This document shows, piece by piece, positions 53,801-63,687 of a stretch of 64,000 bases of DNA. Origin of the DNA: CAKVON01 sp902475665 (GTDB lineage: Bacteria; Actinomycetota; Coriobacteriia; Coriobacteriales; Atopobiaceae); NCBI GenBank assembly GCA_036321795.1, contig JAWQCY010000001.1:310001-374000 (forward strand), read 5' to 3'. The stretch's first letter is position 1; every line of letters begins with the position of its first letter. A program made the position numbers and the translations under genes. The notes below the pieces were generated by a model. The model was not told the DNA's origin. It searched no databases and saw only the letters and a program-made list of their open reading frames with translations.

Positions 53801-54439
53801 ATGCAGATCGATGCCCGAAACCTCGCCTGCCCCCGCCCCGTGGTCCTGACGCTGGAGGCCCTGCCCAAGCTCGCCCCTGGTGAGTCGCTCGAGGTCCTCG
53901 TCAACGACGAGGTGGCCCCCGCCAACCTCACGCGCCTCGCTGCCGAGAAGGACTGTGAGGTCGCGACCGCCGACCATGGAGACCACGTCTCGGTCATGCT
54001 GGCCCCCAGGTCGCCCGCGGCAGCGACCGACGGCGCCGCCGGCCCGGTGGCCGCCGCCGCTGCCGCGGGCGTCTGCCCCGTGCCCGAGGCTCCCGCGCCC
54101 GCCCAGGGCTCCGTCGTGCTCGTGGGAGCCGACTCCCTGGGTCGCGGCTCCGAGGAGCTTGGCCGCAAGCTTCTGGGTGGCCTCATCTACGCGTTCGCGC
54201 ACCAGGACCCGCTGCCCAAGGCGATGGTCTTCTTCAACGGCGGCGCACATCTCACCTGCGAGGGCAGCGAGTCGCTCGCAGACGTCCGCGACCTCGAGTC
54301 CAAGGGCTGCGAGATCCTGACCTGCGGCACCTGCCTGGACTTCTATGGCATCCGCGACCAGCTTGGCGTGGGCGGCGTCACCAACCTGTACCGCATCGCC
54401 GAGATCATGGCGACCGAGCCCAACGTGGTCTCGCTGTGA
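53801..54439 (+). CDS. yedF: Selenium metabolism protein YedF (TusA-like + DsrE-like)
   Basis: Protein of 212 residues. The N-terminal 75 residues are a TusA/SirA-type sulfur carrier with ARNLACPRPVVLTLEAL and its Cys-Pro site. An Ala/Pro-rich linker follows. The C-terminal half is DsrE-like, with FFNGGAHLT and CEILTCGTCLDFYGI carrying two close cysteines. This family marks selenium-using molybdenum hydroxylase systems and probably carries selenium or sulfur as a persulfide. It heads the long operon that runs to the window edge. LAAEKDCEV, near the TusA end, is encoded by an iterated motif. Confidence 0.88.
   Translation: MQIDARNLACPRPVVLTLEALPKLAPGESLEVLVNDEVAPANLTRLAAEKDCEVATADHGDHVSVMLAPRSPAAATDGAAGPVAAAAAAGVCPVPEAPAPAQGSVVLVGADSLGRGSEELGRKLLGGLIYAFAHQDPLPKAMVFFNGGAHLTCEGSESLADVRDLESKGCEILTCGTCLDFYGIRDQLGVGGVTNLYRIAEIMATEPNVVSL
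53941..53950 (+). repeat. Iterated 10-mer (in yedF, AAEKD codons)
   Basis: Exact copy followed by GAC. Confidence 0.8.
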
Positions 54440-55617
54440 CCTACCTCAACTGTGCCGCGACCTCCCTGGAGCGCCCGGCCGAGGTCCGCGATGCCATGGT
54501 CGAGGCGCTCGTCTCGTGTGGCAGCTACGGCCGCGGCGCACACGCGACCGACCTGGCTGCCGTGCGTGTGGTCGAAGGTGCCCGTGAGGCCGTGGCCGGG
54601 CTTCTCGGCGTGGCCGACCCCGGGCGCCTGGGCTTCTTCCTCAACGCGACCGACGCGCTCAACTGCGCTATCTGCGGCATCGTGCGCGAGGGTGACCACG
54701 TGGTCGCCACCGACTGGGACCACAACTCCGTGCTGCGTCCCCTCTCGCGCATGGCCCGCGAACGCCACGCGACGGTGGACTTCGTGCCCGCCGGCGTCGA
54801 TGGCTCGCTGGACATGGGCGCGTTCGCCCGCCTGCTTTCGTCGCCCACCCGCCTGGTCGTCGTGACTCACGGCTCCAACCTCACCGGCCAGGCCGTGGGC
54901 GACCGCGCGATCGCCGACGTCGTGGCGCTCGCGCACGCCGCCGGGGCGCTCGTGCTGCTGGACGCGTCGCAGACGGCGGGCTGCCTGCCGCTGGACATGG
55001 GCGCCCTCGGCGTCGACATCCTGTGCTGTGCCGGCCACAAGGCCCTGATGGGCCCCACCGGCACCGGCGTGTGCGCCGTGGCGCCCGGCGTCGACCTCGC
55101 GCCCTGGCGTGTCGGCGGCACCGGCGTCGACTCCAAGAACCCCAACCAGCCCGACAGCTGGCCCGAGCGCCTGGAGGCGGGCACCCCTAACGTCTGCGGC
55201 ATCGCCGGCCTGGGCGCGGCCGCGACCTGGCTCTCGCGCGAGGGCGCCGTGGCACAGGTCCGCGAGCACGAGCGCGCGCTGTCCGAGCGCTTCCTCGCCG
55301 GCGTGGGCGACCTTACGGACCCGTCCGACCCCATGGGTGCGACGCTGACGCTGTACGGTCAGCCCTCTTACGGCCAAGTGCCCGACCTGCCGGTGCTTCT
55401 CCTCAACATGCGGGGCTGGGACCCGGCGACGCTTGCAGACGCACTCGCGCGCGACTACGACATCGCCTGCCGTGCGGGCATCCACTGCGCGCCTCGCATG
55501 CACCGCGCGCTGGGGACCTACGACACCGGGGCGTTGCGCCTGTCCTTCGGTGCGTTCACTGCCCAGAAGGACGTCGATCTGGCGATTCGTGCCCTGCACG
55601 AGCTGGCGGTGATGTGA
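54436..55617 (+). CDS. Cysteine desulfurase family protein of the selenium island (EF2568-like)
   Basis: Class V aminotransferase-fold PLP enzyme of 393 residues. It is thought to supply sulfur or release selenium for the labile-selenium hydroxylase pathway. The PLP lysine is in CAGHKALMGPTGTG, the cofactor Asp in LLDASQTAGCLPLD, and the active-loop cysteine in RAGIHCAPRMH. It starts TYLNCAATSLERP. GTG 54436 overlaps the yedF stop (GTGA). It is distinct from SufS at 37479. Whether it prefers selenocysteine cannot be told from sequence. Confidence 0.88.
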   Translation: MTYLNCAATSLERPAEVRDAMVEALVSCGSYGRGAHATDLAAVRVVEGAREAVAGLLGVADPGRLGFFLNATDALNCAICGIVREGDHVVATDWDHNSVLRPLSRMARERHATVDFVPAGVDGSLDMGAFARLLSSPTRLVVVTHGSNLTGQAVGDRAIADVVALAHAAGALVLLDASQTAGCLPLDMGALGVDILCCAGHKALMGPTGTGVCAVAPGVDLAPWRVGGTGVDSKNPNQPDSWPERLEAGTPNVCGIAGLGAAATWLSREGAVAQVREHERALSERFLAGVGDLTDPSDPMGATLTLYGQPSYGQVPDLPVLLLNMRGWDPATLADALARDYDIACRAGIHCAPRMHRALGTYDTGALRLSFGAFTAQKDVDLAIRALHELAVM

Positions 55618-55618
55618 C

Positions 55619-55909
55619 GTGCGCGGACCCGAGGTCGTGGTGACCTTCCCATCCACCCGCGCGGCCATGGCGGCCGAGCGCGCTCTCCAGGCCGCGGGCG
55701 TGGCCGGCAGGATCGTGCCTTTGCCCGTGACGATCTCCGCGGACTGCGGCCTTGCCTGGGCATGCCACCGCGCGGACGCCGGGGCGCTGGTCGGGGCATG
55801 CGAGCGCCTGGGCCTGGCGGTCTCGGCCGTGTGGGACCTGACCGGCGACGCGCCGGCGCTTCTCGACGGAACGGATGACACCAAGGGAGGCCCCACATGC
55901 TCTGCGTGA
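55619..55909 (+). CDS. DUF3343 (putative Se/S carrier-like) protein
   Basis: Small protein of 96 residues with the family pattern VVTFPSTRAAMAAERALQ, IVPLPVTISADCGLAWAC and a cysteine pair in the middle. It is consistently found beside selD/yedF/yqeB, and is proposed to carry a reactive chalcogen; that role is not proven. The GTG start is two bases after the previous stop, and the gene end overlaps yqeB by 13 bases. Confidence 0.8.
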   Translation: MRGPEVVVTFPSTRAAMAAERALQAAGVAGRIVPLPVTISADCGLAWACHRADAGALVGACERLGLAVSAVWDLTGDAPALLDGTDDTKGGPTCSA

Positions 55910-56709
55910 TTCGCGGCGCCGGCGACATCGCGACCGGCATCGCGCTACGACTCTGGCGCGCTGGCCTGCGCGTCGTTTGTTGTGACCTGAGCGTGCCGAC
56001 CTCGATCAGGCGTACCGTGTGTCTGTCGGAGGCCATCCGCCTGGGCCAGACGCGAGTGGAGGACGCCCGCGGCGTTCGTGCCGGGACGGCTGCCGAGGCG
56101 CTGTCCGTGGTCGCGGGCGGTGACATCGCCGTCATGGCCGACCCCGAGGCCCGCTGCGTGGCCGAGCTTTCGCCCGACGTGGTGGTCGACGCGATCCTGG
56201 CCAAGCGCAACCTCGGCACCACGCGCGACATGGCGCCCACGGTCGTGGGCGTGGGCCCCGGCTTTACCGCGCGGGTGGACTGCGACGCCTGCGTCGAGAC
56301 CATGCGAGGCCACTACCTGGGGCGCGTTTACTACACGGGCTCGCCCATCCCCAACACCGCGGTGCCCGGCCTCATCGGTGGCTACGCCGGCGAGCGCGTC
56401 ATGCGGGCGCCCGCGGACGGCACGTTCGAGCCCGTCGTCGAGATCGGCGACGAGGTCGTTGCCGGCCAGACGTGTGCGACCGTGGCGAGAGAGCCCATGC
56501 TCGCCACGATCGACGGCGTGGTCCGCGGCCTTCTCCAGGCCGGCGTGCGCGTCACGCGCGGCATGAAGTCCGGCGACGTGGACCCGCGCATGCGCCCCGA
56601 GTACGCGGAGTGCGTGAGCGACAAGGCCCTGGCAGTGGGCGGCGGCGTGCTCGAGGCCGTGCTCGCGCTCTCGGGCGCGATCCGCGAAGACCAAACGAAG
56701 GCGAGGTAG
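55897..56709 (+). CDS. yqeB: Selenium-dependent molybdenum hydroxylase maturation protein YqeB
   Basis: Protein of 270 residues. It starts MLCVIRGAGDIATGIALRLW, a Rossmann-like glycine-rich segment, and has AKRNLGTTRDMAPTVVGVGPGF and RGHYLGRVYYTGSPIPNT typical of the YqeB family. It acts in maturation of selenium-dependent hydroxylases; the biochemical step is unknown. The start overlaps the DUF3343 gene. Confidence 0.88.
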   Translation: MLCVIRGAGDIATGIALRLWRAGLRVVCCDLSVPTSIRRTVCLSEAIRLGQTRVEDARGVRAGTAAEALSVVAGGDIAVMADPEARCVAELSPDVVVDAILAKRNLGTTRDMAPTVVGVGPGFTARVDCDACVETMRGHYLGRVYYTGSPIPNTAVPGLIGGYAGERVMRAPADGTFEPVVEIGDEVVAGQTCATVAREPMLATIDGVVRGLLQAGVRVTRGMKSGDVDPRMRPEYAECVSDKALAVGGGVLEAVLALSGAIREDQTKAR

Positions 56710-56711
56710 AC

Positions 56712-57788
56712 ATGGCAGCAGAGGACATCCGCCTGACCAAGCTGGCCGAGTGCGCTGGCTGTGGCGCCAAGGTTGGTGCCGGCGAGCTCGCCGAACTTCT
56801 CGGCAGCCTGCCGCGCAGGCGCGACCCGAACCTGCTGGTGGGGTTCGACACCAGCGACGACGCGGCGGTCTACCGCATAACCGACGACGTCGCCGTGGTC
56901 CAGACGATCGATTTCTTCCCGCCCATCAGCGACGACCCGTACACCTATGGCGCGATCGCGGCGGCCAACGCGCTGTCCGACGTCTACGCCATGGGAGGGC
57001 GCCCCGTGGTCGCCCTCAACGTGATGGCCGTGCCCCAGGACATGCCGCGAGACGCCGTGCACGAGATCCTGCGCGGCGGTTACGAGAAGGTCTGCGAGAC
57101 AGGCGCCACGATCGCGGGCGGCCACAGCATCTACGACCGCGAGCCCAAGTACGGCCTGGCGGTCACCGGCGTGGTCGACCCCGCGCGCATGCTGTCCAAC
57201 GCCGGGGCGCGCCCCGGCGACGTGCTCGTGTACACCAAGCGCCTGGGCGCGGGCATCCAGGTGACCGCCGCGCGCGAGGGGCTGGTGCCCGCGGCACGCC
57301 TGGCCGAGGTCGAGGCCTCGATGATGACGCTCAACCGCGCGGCGCGCGACGTGGTGGTCGCCCACGACGTGCACGCCGTGACCGACGTGACAGGCTTTGG
57401 CCTCTTGGGCCACCTGGTGGAGATGGCGGCGGGCTCCGACACCTGCGTGATGCTGGACGCCGACGCGCCGACCCTGTTCGAGGGCACCCGCGAGCTGGCA
57501 CGCCTTGGCGTGATCCCCGCCGGGGCGTATCGCAACCGCCACTTCGCCGAGGCCCGCTGCGACCTGACGGGAGTGCCCCTGGACCTTACCGACGCGCTCT
57601 TCTCGCCCGAGACCTCGGGTGGCCTGTGCGTCGCCGTGGCGCCCGACGACGCCGACGCGCTCCTGTCGGACCTCGCGGCGCGGGAGGGCGTGCCGTGCGC
57701 GGTGCGCCTGGGCGAGGTCGTGGCCGCGGACGGCTCGGGCGTGCGCGTGGTCGCCCGCTCGCAGGAGGGGAGTGGGCGGGATGCATGA
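56712..57788 (+). CDS. selD: Selenide, water dikinase
   Basis: ATP-dependent enzyme of 358 residues that makes selenophosphate from selenide. The catalytic pair is Cys17 and Lys20 within AGCGAK, matching E. coli numbering; the second cysteine of the usual GCGCK is Ala here. Further motifs are GFDTSDDAAVY, DFFPPISDDPYTYGAIAA and GHSIYDREPKYGLAVTG. No selA, selB or selC lies in the window, so it probably serves the hydroxylase cofactor rather than selenoprotein synthesis. It is eight-base overlapped with xdhC. Confidence 0.93.
   Translation: MAAEDIRLTKLAECAGCGAKVGAGELAELLGSLPRRRDPNLLVGFDTSDDAAVYRITDDVAVVQTIDFFPPISDDPYTYGAIAAANALSDVYAMGGRPVVALNVMAVPQDMPRDAVHEILRGGYEKVCETGATIAGGHSIYDREPKYGLAVTGVVDPARMLSNAGARPGDVLVYTKRLGAGIQVTAAREGLVPAARLAEVEASMMTLNRAARDVVVAHDVHAVTDVTGFGLLGHLVEMAAGSDTCVMLDADAPTLFEGTRELARLGVIPAGAYRNRHFAEARCDLTGVPLDLTDALFSPETSGGLCVAVAPDDADALLSDLAAREGVPCAVRLGEVVAADGSGVRVVARSQEGSGRDA
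56796..56805 (-). repeat. Iterated 10-mer (in selD, LLGS codons)
   Basis: Exact copy, antisense to the gene, followed by TTC. Confidence 0.75.
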
Positions 57789-58851
57789 CGTCGCCGGCAC
57801 CATCTGCGACCGCGCGATCGTGCGCCGGGCCCTCGACGAGCTGCGGGCGGGTCGTCCTGTGGCCCTGGCGTCGCTTCTGGCCACGCGAGGCTCGATGCCG
57901 CGTGCGGCCGGCGCCCGCATGCTGGCCACGGCTGGCGACGGGTGTCTGGGCACCGTGGGCGGCGGCAACATCGAGCTCATCGCGCAGCGCCGCTGCCGCG
58001 AGCTGCTCTCGGTCGCGTCGTCCGCTGCCAAGAAGGACCGCGAGGTCGCGGCGTCGCTCGAGTGGATGACTCACGAGAAGAACGCCATGGCCTGCGGCGG
58101 CGACGCGCTCCTGGCGGTCCGCCTGCTGGGGCGGCGCGACGTGGCCGCGCTCGAGGGGCTGGCCGCGCTTCTGGACGCGGGTGGCGGTACCGCGGCCGCC
58201 CGCGACGAGGCGGTATGGCTTGTGGAGGACTGGTCGGGCCCGCAGGCGCCCACGATGCGGCTGGTGCGCGACGCGGCCGAGCTCACGGTGACCGAGGCCG
58301 GATGCGACGTGAGCTCGTGGGATGCCGGGCGCGCTCGCTACGTGGAGCCGGTTGGCGCCGAGCCCGTCTGCTACGTCTTTGGTGGCGGGCACGTGGGCCG
58401 CGCGCTGGTGCCGGTGCTCGCGTCGGTCGGCTTTCGCGTGGTCGTGTACGACGACCGGCCCGCGGTGGCGGACCCGGCGGCGTTCCCGCGGGCGGAGCGC
58501 GTCGTGTGCGGCGAGTTTGCCGACCTGCTGGACCACGTGTCGCCGGGCGCCCGCGACTACGCGGTCGTCCTGACGCACGGGCATGTGGGCGACGCCTGCG
58601 TGCTGGAGCGCGTCCTGCCGCGTCGCCCCGCCTACGTGGGATGCATCGGCAGTCGCCGCAAGGCAGGCTTCGTCCGACAGGGCCTGTTGGACGCGGGTGT
58701 CCCCGCCGAGGCCGTCGACGCGGTGCGCCTGCCCATAGGGGAGGACATCCTGGCCGTGACGCCCGCCGAGATCGCGGTCTCGATCGCGGCACAGCTGATC
58801 CGCTGCCGCGCCGAGCTCCGCCCGACCAGGCCGCACCGCCCGACGAGCTAA
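57781..58851 (+). CDS. XdhC/CoxI family molybdenum hydroxylase maturation factor
   Basis: Protein of 356 residues. Such factors bind molybdenum cofactor and aid its sulfuration or selenation before insertion. It has the XdhC N-terminal region LASLLATRGSMPRAAGARML, GTVGGGNIE, and a C-terminal Rossmann domain with CYVFGGGHVGRALVPVLAS, THGHVGDACVLERVL and YVGCIGSRRKAGF. The start lies inside the selD end. It probably assists an enzyme encoded elsewhere. Confidence 0.9.
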   Translation: MHDVAGTICDRAIVRRALDELRAGRPVALASLLATRGSMPRAAGARMLATAGDGCLGTVGGGNIELIAQRRCRELLSVASSAAKKDREVAASLEWMTHEKNAMACGGDALLAVRLLGRRDVAALEGLAALLDAGGGTAAARDEAVWLVEDWSGPQAPTMRLVRDAAELTVTEAGCDVSSWDAGRARYVEPVGAEPVCYVFGGGHVGRALVPVLASVGFRVVVYDDRPAVADPAAFPRAERVVCGEFADLLDHVSPGARDYAVVLTHGHVGDACVLERVLPRRPAYVGCIGSRRKAGFVRQGLLDAGVPAEAVDAVRLPIGEDILAVTPAEIAVSIAAQLIRCRAELRPTRPHRPTS

Positions 58852-58905
58852 CCGAAAGACGTGGCCTGCGCGGCCGCGCCGCCCATGACGGAAAGGAACG
58901 AACAT

Positions 58906-59769
58906 ATGCACAAGTCCCTCAAGCGGGTTGCCGCCTCGGTTGTGGCCGTGGCTCTTACCTGCGGCGTTGCCGCCTGTGGCTCGGCGTGGCCCGCCGCAGG
59001 CGGCTCCGCGGACGGCTCGGGCGACGAGGTCACCCTCAACGTGTTCGCCGCGGCGTCGATGACCGAGAGCCTGGCCAAGGCCGGCGACGCCTACATGGCC
59101 GAGCACCCCAACGTCAAGATCGTGTACAACTTCGACTCGTCAGGCACCCTCAAGACCCAGATTCAGGAGGGCGCCGAGTGCGACCTGTTCATCTCGGCCG
59201 GCCAGAAGGCCATGGACCAGATGGACGCCACCGCCGACGACGACGTCAACACCGAGGGCCTCGACCTGATCGACCCCGACTCGCGCGTCAACATCCTCAA
59301 GAACAAGGTCGTGCTCGTGGCCCCCGAGGGCAACCCCAAAAACGTCACCTCGTTCGACGATCTGGCCGTCAAGCTCAAGGCCGGCGGCGTCCTGATGGCC
59401 ATGGGCAACTCCGACGTGCCCGTGGGCCAGTACACCAGCAAGATTCTGGCCTACTACAGGCTCGACGAGGACGCCCTGGCCAAGGCTGGTTCCATCACCT
59501 ACGCCAGCAACGTGAAGGAAGTCACCTCCCAGGTCGAGCAGGGTGCCGTCGACTGCGGCGTCGTCTACCAGACCGATGCCCACTCCGCCGGCCTCGGCGT
59601 CATCGACACCGCGACCGAGGACATGTGCGGCAAGACGATCTACCCGGCCGCCGTGACCAAGGGCAGCGGGCACGCCGACGCTGCGAGGGCCTTCCTCGAG
59701 TACCTGCAGGGTGCCGAGGCCTCCAGGCAGTTCAAGGCCGTCGGCTTCGAGCCCCTGTCCAACAACTAG
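58906..59769 (+). CDS. modA: Molybdate-binding lipoprotein ModA
   Basis: Extracytoplasmic molybdate-binding protein of 287 residues. A lipoprotein signal peptide ends in a lipobox with Cys24 (GVAACGS). Binding motifs of the family are NVFAAASMTESLAKAGDAY, NFDSSGTLKTQI and GAVDCGVVYQTDA. GAAAGGAA precedes ATG 58906. It delivers molybdate to ModBC. The gap of 54 bases after xdhC is the largest within this part of the operon. Confidence 0.94.
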   Translation: MHKSLKRVAASVVAVALTCGVAACGSAWPAAGGSADGSGDEVTLNVFAAASMTESLAKAGDAYMAEHPNVKIVYNFDSSGTLKTQIQEGAECDLFISAGQKAMDQMDATADDDVNTEGLDLIDPDSRVNILKNKVVLVAPEGNPKNVTSFDDLAVKLKAGGVLMAMGNSDVPVGQYTSKILAYYRLDEDALAKAGSITYASNVKEVTSQVEQGAVDCGVVYQTDAHSAGLGVIDTATEDMCGKTIYPAAVTKGSGHADAARAFLEYLQGAEASRQFKAVGFEPLSNN

Positions 59770-59840
59770 CGTTCGGGCGTAGGCCCCGTTTGCGGGCGTT
59801 GAGGCCCCGTCGGGCGCGCCCACTGCTTAGAAGGACGTCG

Positions 59841-60502
59841 ATGGACTGGTTTCCCCTCATAAACTCGCTGCGCGTGGCGCTGGTCGCGACCGCGGTCGTG
59901 TTCTGTCTGGGCATCTGGCTCGCCAACCTGGCAAGCCGGCTGCCGCGCGTGGCAAAGGGCGCGCTCGACGTGGTCCTGACCCTGCCGCTGGTGCTGCCGC
60001 CCACCGTCGTGGGTTACCTGCTGCTGCTTGCGACGGGGCCGCGCCGCGCCCTGGGCGCGTGGGCGCAGGCGCTGTTTGGCATGCGCCTGACCATGGTGTG
60101 GTACGCGGCGATCCTGGCGACCGTGGTCGTGAGCTTCCCCCTGATGTATCGCACCGCCCGCGGCGCATTCGAGCAGTTCGACGAGACGCTGGCCGACGCC
60201 GCGCGCACCCTGGGTCACTCCGAGGCGTGGGTCTTCTGGCGCGTCAAGCTGCCGTGCTGCCGCCAGGGCATCGTCGCCGGCGCCGTGCTCGCGTTCGCCC
60301 GCGCGCTGGGCGAGTACGGCGCCACCTCGATGGTGTGCGGCTACACCCCGGGCGTCACGGCGACCGTCTCGACCACCGTCTACCAGCTGTGGCGCACCGG
60401 CGACGACGCCGGGGCCCTGGCGTGGGTGATGGTGAACCTGGCGATGTCCGCCGTGGTGCTCGTGGCCCTGAACCTGTTGGAGCGACGCGAGGGGGCCGCG
60501 CG

Positions 60503-60506
<4 letters not shown>
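59841..60506 (+). CDS. modB: Molybdate ABC transporter permease ModB
   Basis: Membrane subunit of 221 residues with about five helices. It has LTLPLVLPPTVVGYLLL and the cytoplasmic EAA loop ADAARTLGHSEAWVFWRVKLP, followed by FARALGEYGATSMVCGY, diagnostic of ModB. A ribosome site AGAAGGACG lies just before the ATG and coincides with a mismatched iterated motif. The end overlaps modC by four bases. Confidence 0.95.
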
Positions 60507-61647
<1,141 letters not shown>

Positions 61648-61651
<4 letters not shown>

Positions 61652-62622
61652 CGGGACTTCTTGACACGCAGGGTCGCGCCATCGACTACCTGCGGCTCTC
61701 GGTGACCGACCTGTGCAACTGCCGCTGCACCTACTGCATGCCGGGGTGCGGCGTGGCCAAGCGCGCGCATGCCGACGTGTGCTCGCTGGAGGAACTTGCC
61801 GCGATCGCCGCCGCGTGCGCGCGGCTGGGCGTGCGCAAGGTCCGCCTGACGGGCGGCGAGCCGCTGGTTCGTCGTGGCGTGGTCGGCCTGGTGCGCATGC
61901 TCGCCTCCACGCCCGGCATCCGAGAGGTCGACATGACGACCAACGCGACGCTTCTGGCGCCCGTCGCCACCGACCTGCGCGCGGCCGGCCTCTCGCGCGT
62001 CAACGTGAGCCTGGACTCGGTCGCCGCGGCCACCTACGCGGCCATCACGCGCGGGGGGTGCCTTGCCGACGCGCTGGCGGGGCTGGACGCCGCGCTTGCC
62101 GCCGGGTTCGACCGCGTCAAGGTCAACTGCGTCGTGGTCGGCGGCGTCAACGACGCCGGCCTTGCCGACGTGGCCTCGCTCGCGCGCGACCGCGACATCG
62201 ACGTGCGCTTCATCGAGCTGATGCCCATCGGTGAGTGCGCCGACTGGCCGCGCGAGCGCTTCGTCACGGCCGACGCGGCGCTGGCGGACGTGCTCGCGGG
62301 CGCCGAGCCCCTGGGCACGCAGGGTGTGGCCGAGCTGTGGCGCCCCTCGCTCTGGCGAGGCCGCGTGGGCCTGATCCGCCCGATGAGCCACAGGTTCTGC
62401 GGCGCCTGCGACCGCGTCCGCGTGACTGCCGACGGACGCATGAAGCCCTGCCTGCACTCGGCCGACGAGGTCGACCTGCGCGGCCTTTCCGGTCGTGCGC
62501 TCGAGCGTGCTATCGTCGAGGCGGTGCGCCTGAAGCCCGCGCATCATGACATGTACGAGGGAGACGATGGCCCCGGCCGCGCCAGTGGCAGCGTGCGGGG
62601 CATGAACCGGATCGGGGGATAG
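61648..62622 (+). CDS. moaA: GTP 3',8-cyclase MoaA
   Basis: Radical SAM enzyme of 324 residues, first step of molybdopterin synthesis. The first cluster cysteines are C23, C27 and C30 (DLCNCRCTYCM). The second cluster lies in FCGACDRVRVTADGRMKPCL. The C-terminal GG pair (MNRIGG) essential for catalysis is present. GTG 61648 overlaps the modC stop (GTGA). Confidence 0.96.
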
Positions 62623-63687
62623 ATGAGCCAGCCGACAGGCGACCTCACGCACGTGAACGAGCAGGGCCGCGCCCGCATGGTGGACGTGTCCGCCAAGCCG
62701 CGCACCGCGCGCGTGGCGCGGGCGGCGAGCTTCGTGAGCATGAGGCCCGACACCCTGGAGCTCGTCCGCACGGGAGGCTGCAAGAAGGGCGACGTGCTCG
62801 CGGTCGCCCAGGTGGCGGGCATCATGGCGGCAAAGCGCTGCTGGGAGCTCGTGCCCATGTGCCACCCGATCGCGCTCACCGGCGCCGACGTGTCCTTCTC
62901 GCTGGTGGACGCGCCCGATCCCGCGAACGCCGCCACGCCCGCGCGCTGCGGCGTCGCCATCGAGGCCACCTGCCGCTGCACGGGCGAGACGGGCGTCGAG
63001 ATGGAGGCCCTCACCGCCGCCAGCGTGGCCGCGCTCACGGTTTACGACATGCTCAAGGCCCACCAGCGCGACATGGTCGTCGAGTCCACGCGCCTTCTTG
63101 AGAAGGACGGCGGCAAGTCGGGTCACTTCGTCGCTGCCGAGAAGAGCGGCGAGGTCACGGTCCCCGCCCGCGCGGCGCCCGCCCCCGCGCCCACGACCCC
63201 GTGCGGCCGCGTCGAGGCTGTGAGCGTCTCGGAGCGCAAGGGCACGCGCAAGGTCCCGCGCGACTCGATCGAGCTCGTGGTGGGCATGGGCGTGGCGGGC
63301 GACGCGCATGCCGGCGCCTGGCACCGCCAGGTGAGCCTTCTTCCGGCGGAGTCGGTCGACCGCATGCGCGAGGCGCTTCTTCGCGGCCAGGGTGCCGAGG
63401 CCGGCCGCGTCGATGTCGCGAGCGAGCTGGGGCCTGGCGCGTTTGCCGAGAACGTGCTGGTCCGCGGGATGGACCTGGCGTCGCTTCCCGTTGGCACGAC
63501 GCTTGCCGCGGGCGACGCGCGCCTGGTGGTTACGCAGATCGGCAAGACGTGCCACACCGACTGCGAGATCCGCCGCCTGGTGGGTACCTGCGTCATGCCC
63601 ACCGACGGCATCTTCTGCGTCGTCACGCGCGCTGGTGTCCTGCGCGCCGGCGACGAGGTCCGCGTTGTGGGGGAGGGCGAGCTCTAG
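62623..63687 (+). CDS. moaC: Fusion of MoaC and MOSC domain
   Basis: Protein of 354 residues. Residues 1-165 are MoaC, cyclic pyranopterin monophosphate synthase, with the catalytic region PMCHPIALTGADVSFSLV and GVEMEALTAASVAALTVYDM. An Ala/Pro linker holds HFVAAEKSGEVT, encoded by an iterated motif. Residues about 200-354 are a MOSC domain with GVAGDAHAGAWHRQVSLLP, FAENVLVRG and the conserved Cys region IGKTCHTDCEIRRLVGTC. MOSC domains act in molybdenum-cofactor sulfur handling, so the fusion joins pterin synthesis with cofactor sulfuration or selenation. Confidence 0.88.
   Translation: MSQPTGDLTHVNEQGRARMVDVSAKPRTARVARAASFVSMRPDTLELVRTGGCKKGDVLAVAQVAGIMAAKRCWELVPMCHPIALTGADVSFSLVDAPDPANAATPARCGVAIEATCRCTGETGVEMEALTAASVAALTVYDMLKAHQRDMVVESTRLLEKDGGKSGHFVAAEKSGEVTVPARAAPAPAPTTPCGRVEAVSVSERKGTRKVPRDSIELVVGMGVAGDAHAGAWHRQVSLLPAESVDRMREALLRGQGAEAGRVDVASELGPGAFAENVLVRGMDLASLPVGTTLAAGDARLVVTQIGKTCHTDCEIRRLVGTCVMPTDGIFCVVTRAGVLRAGDEVRVVGEGEL
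63135..63144 (+). repeat. Iterated 10-mer (in moaC-MOSC linker, AAEKS codons)
   Basis: Exact copy followed by AGC, in the inter-domain linker. Confidence 0.8.
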
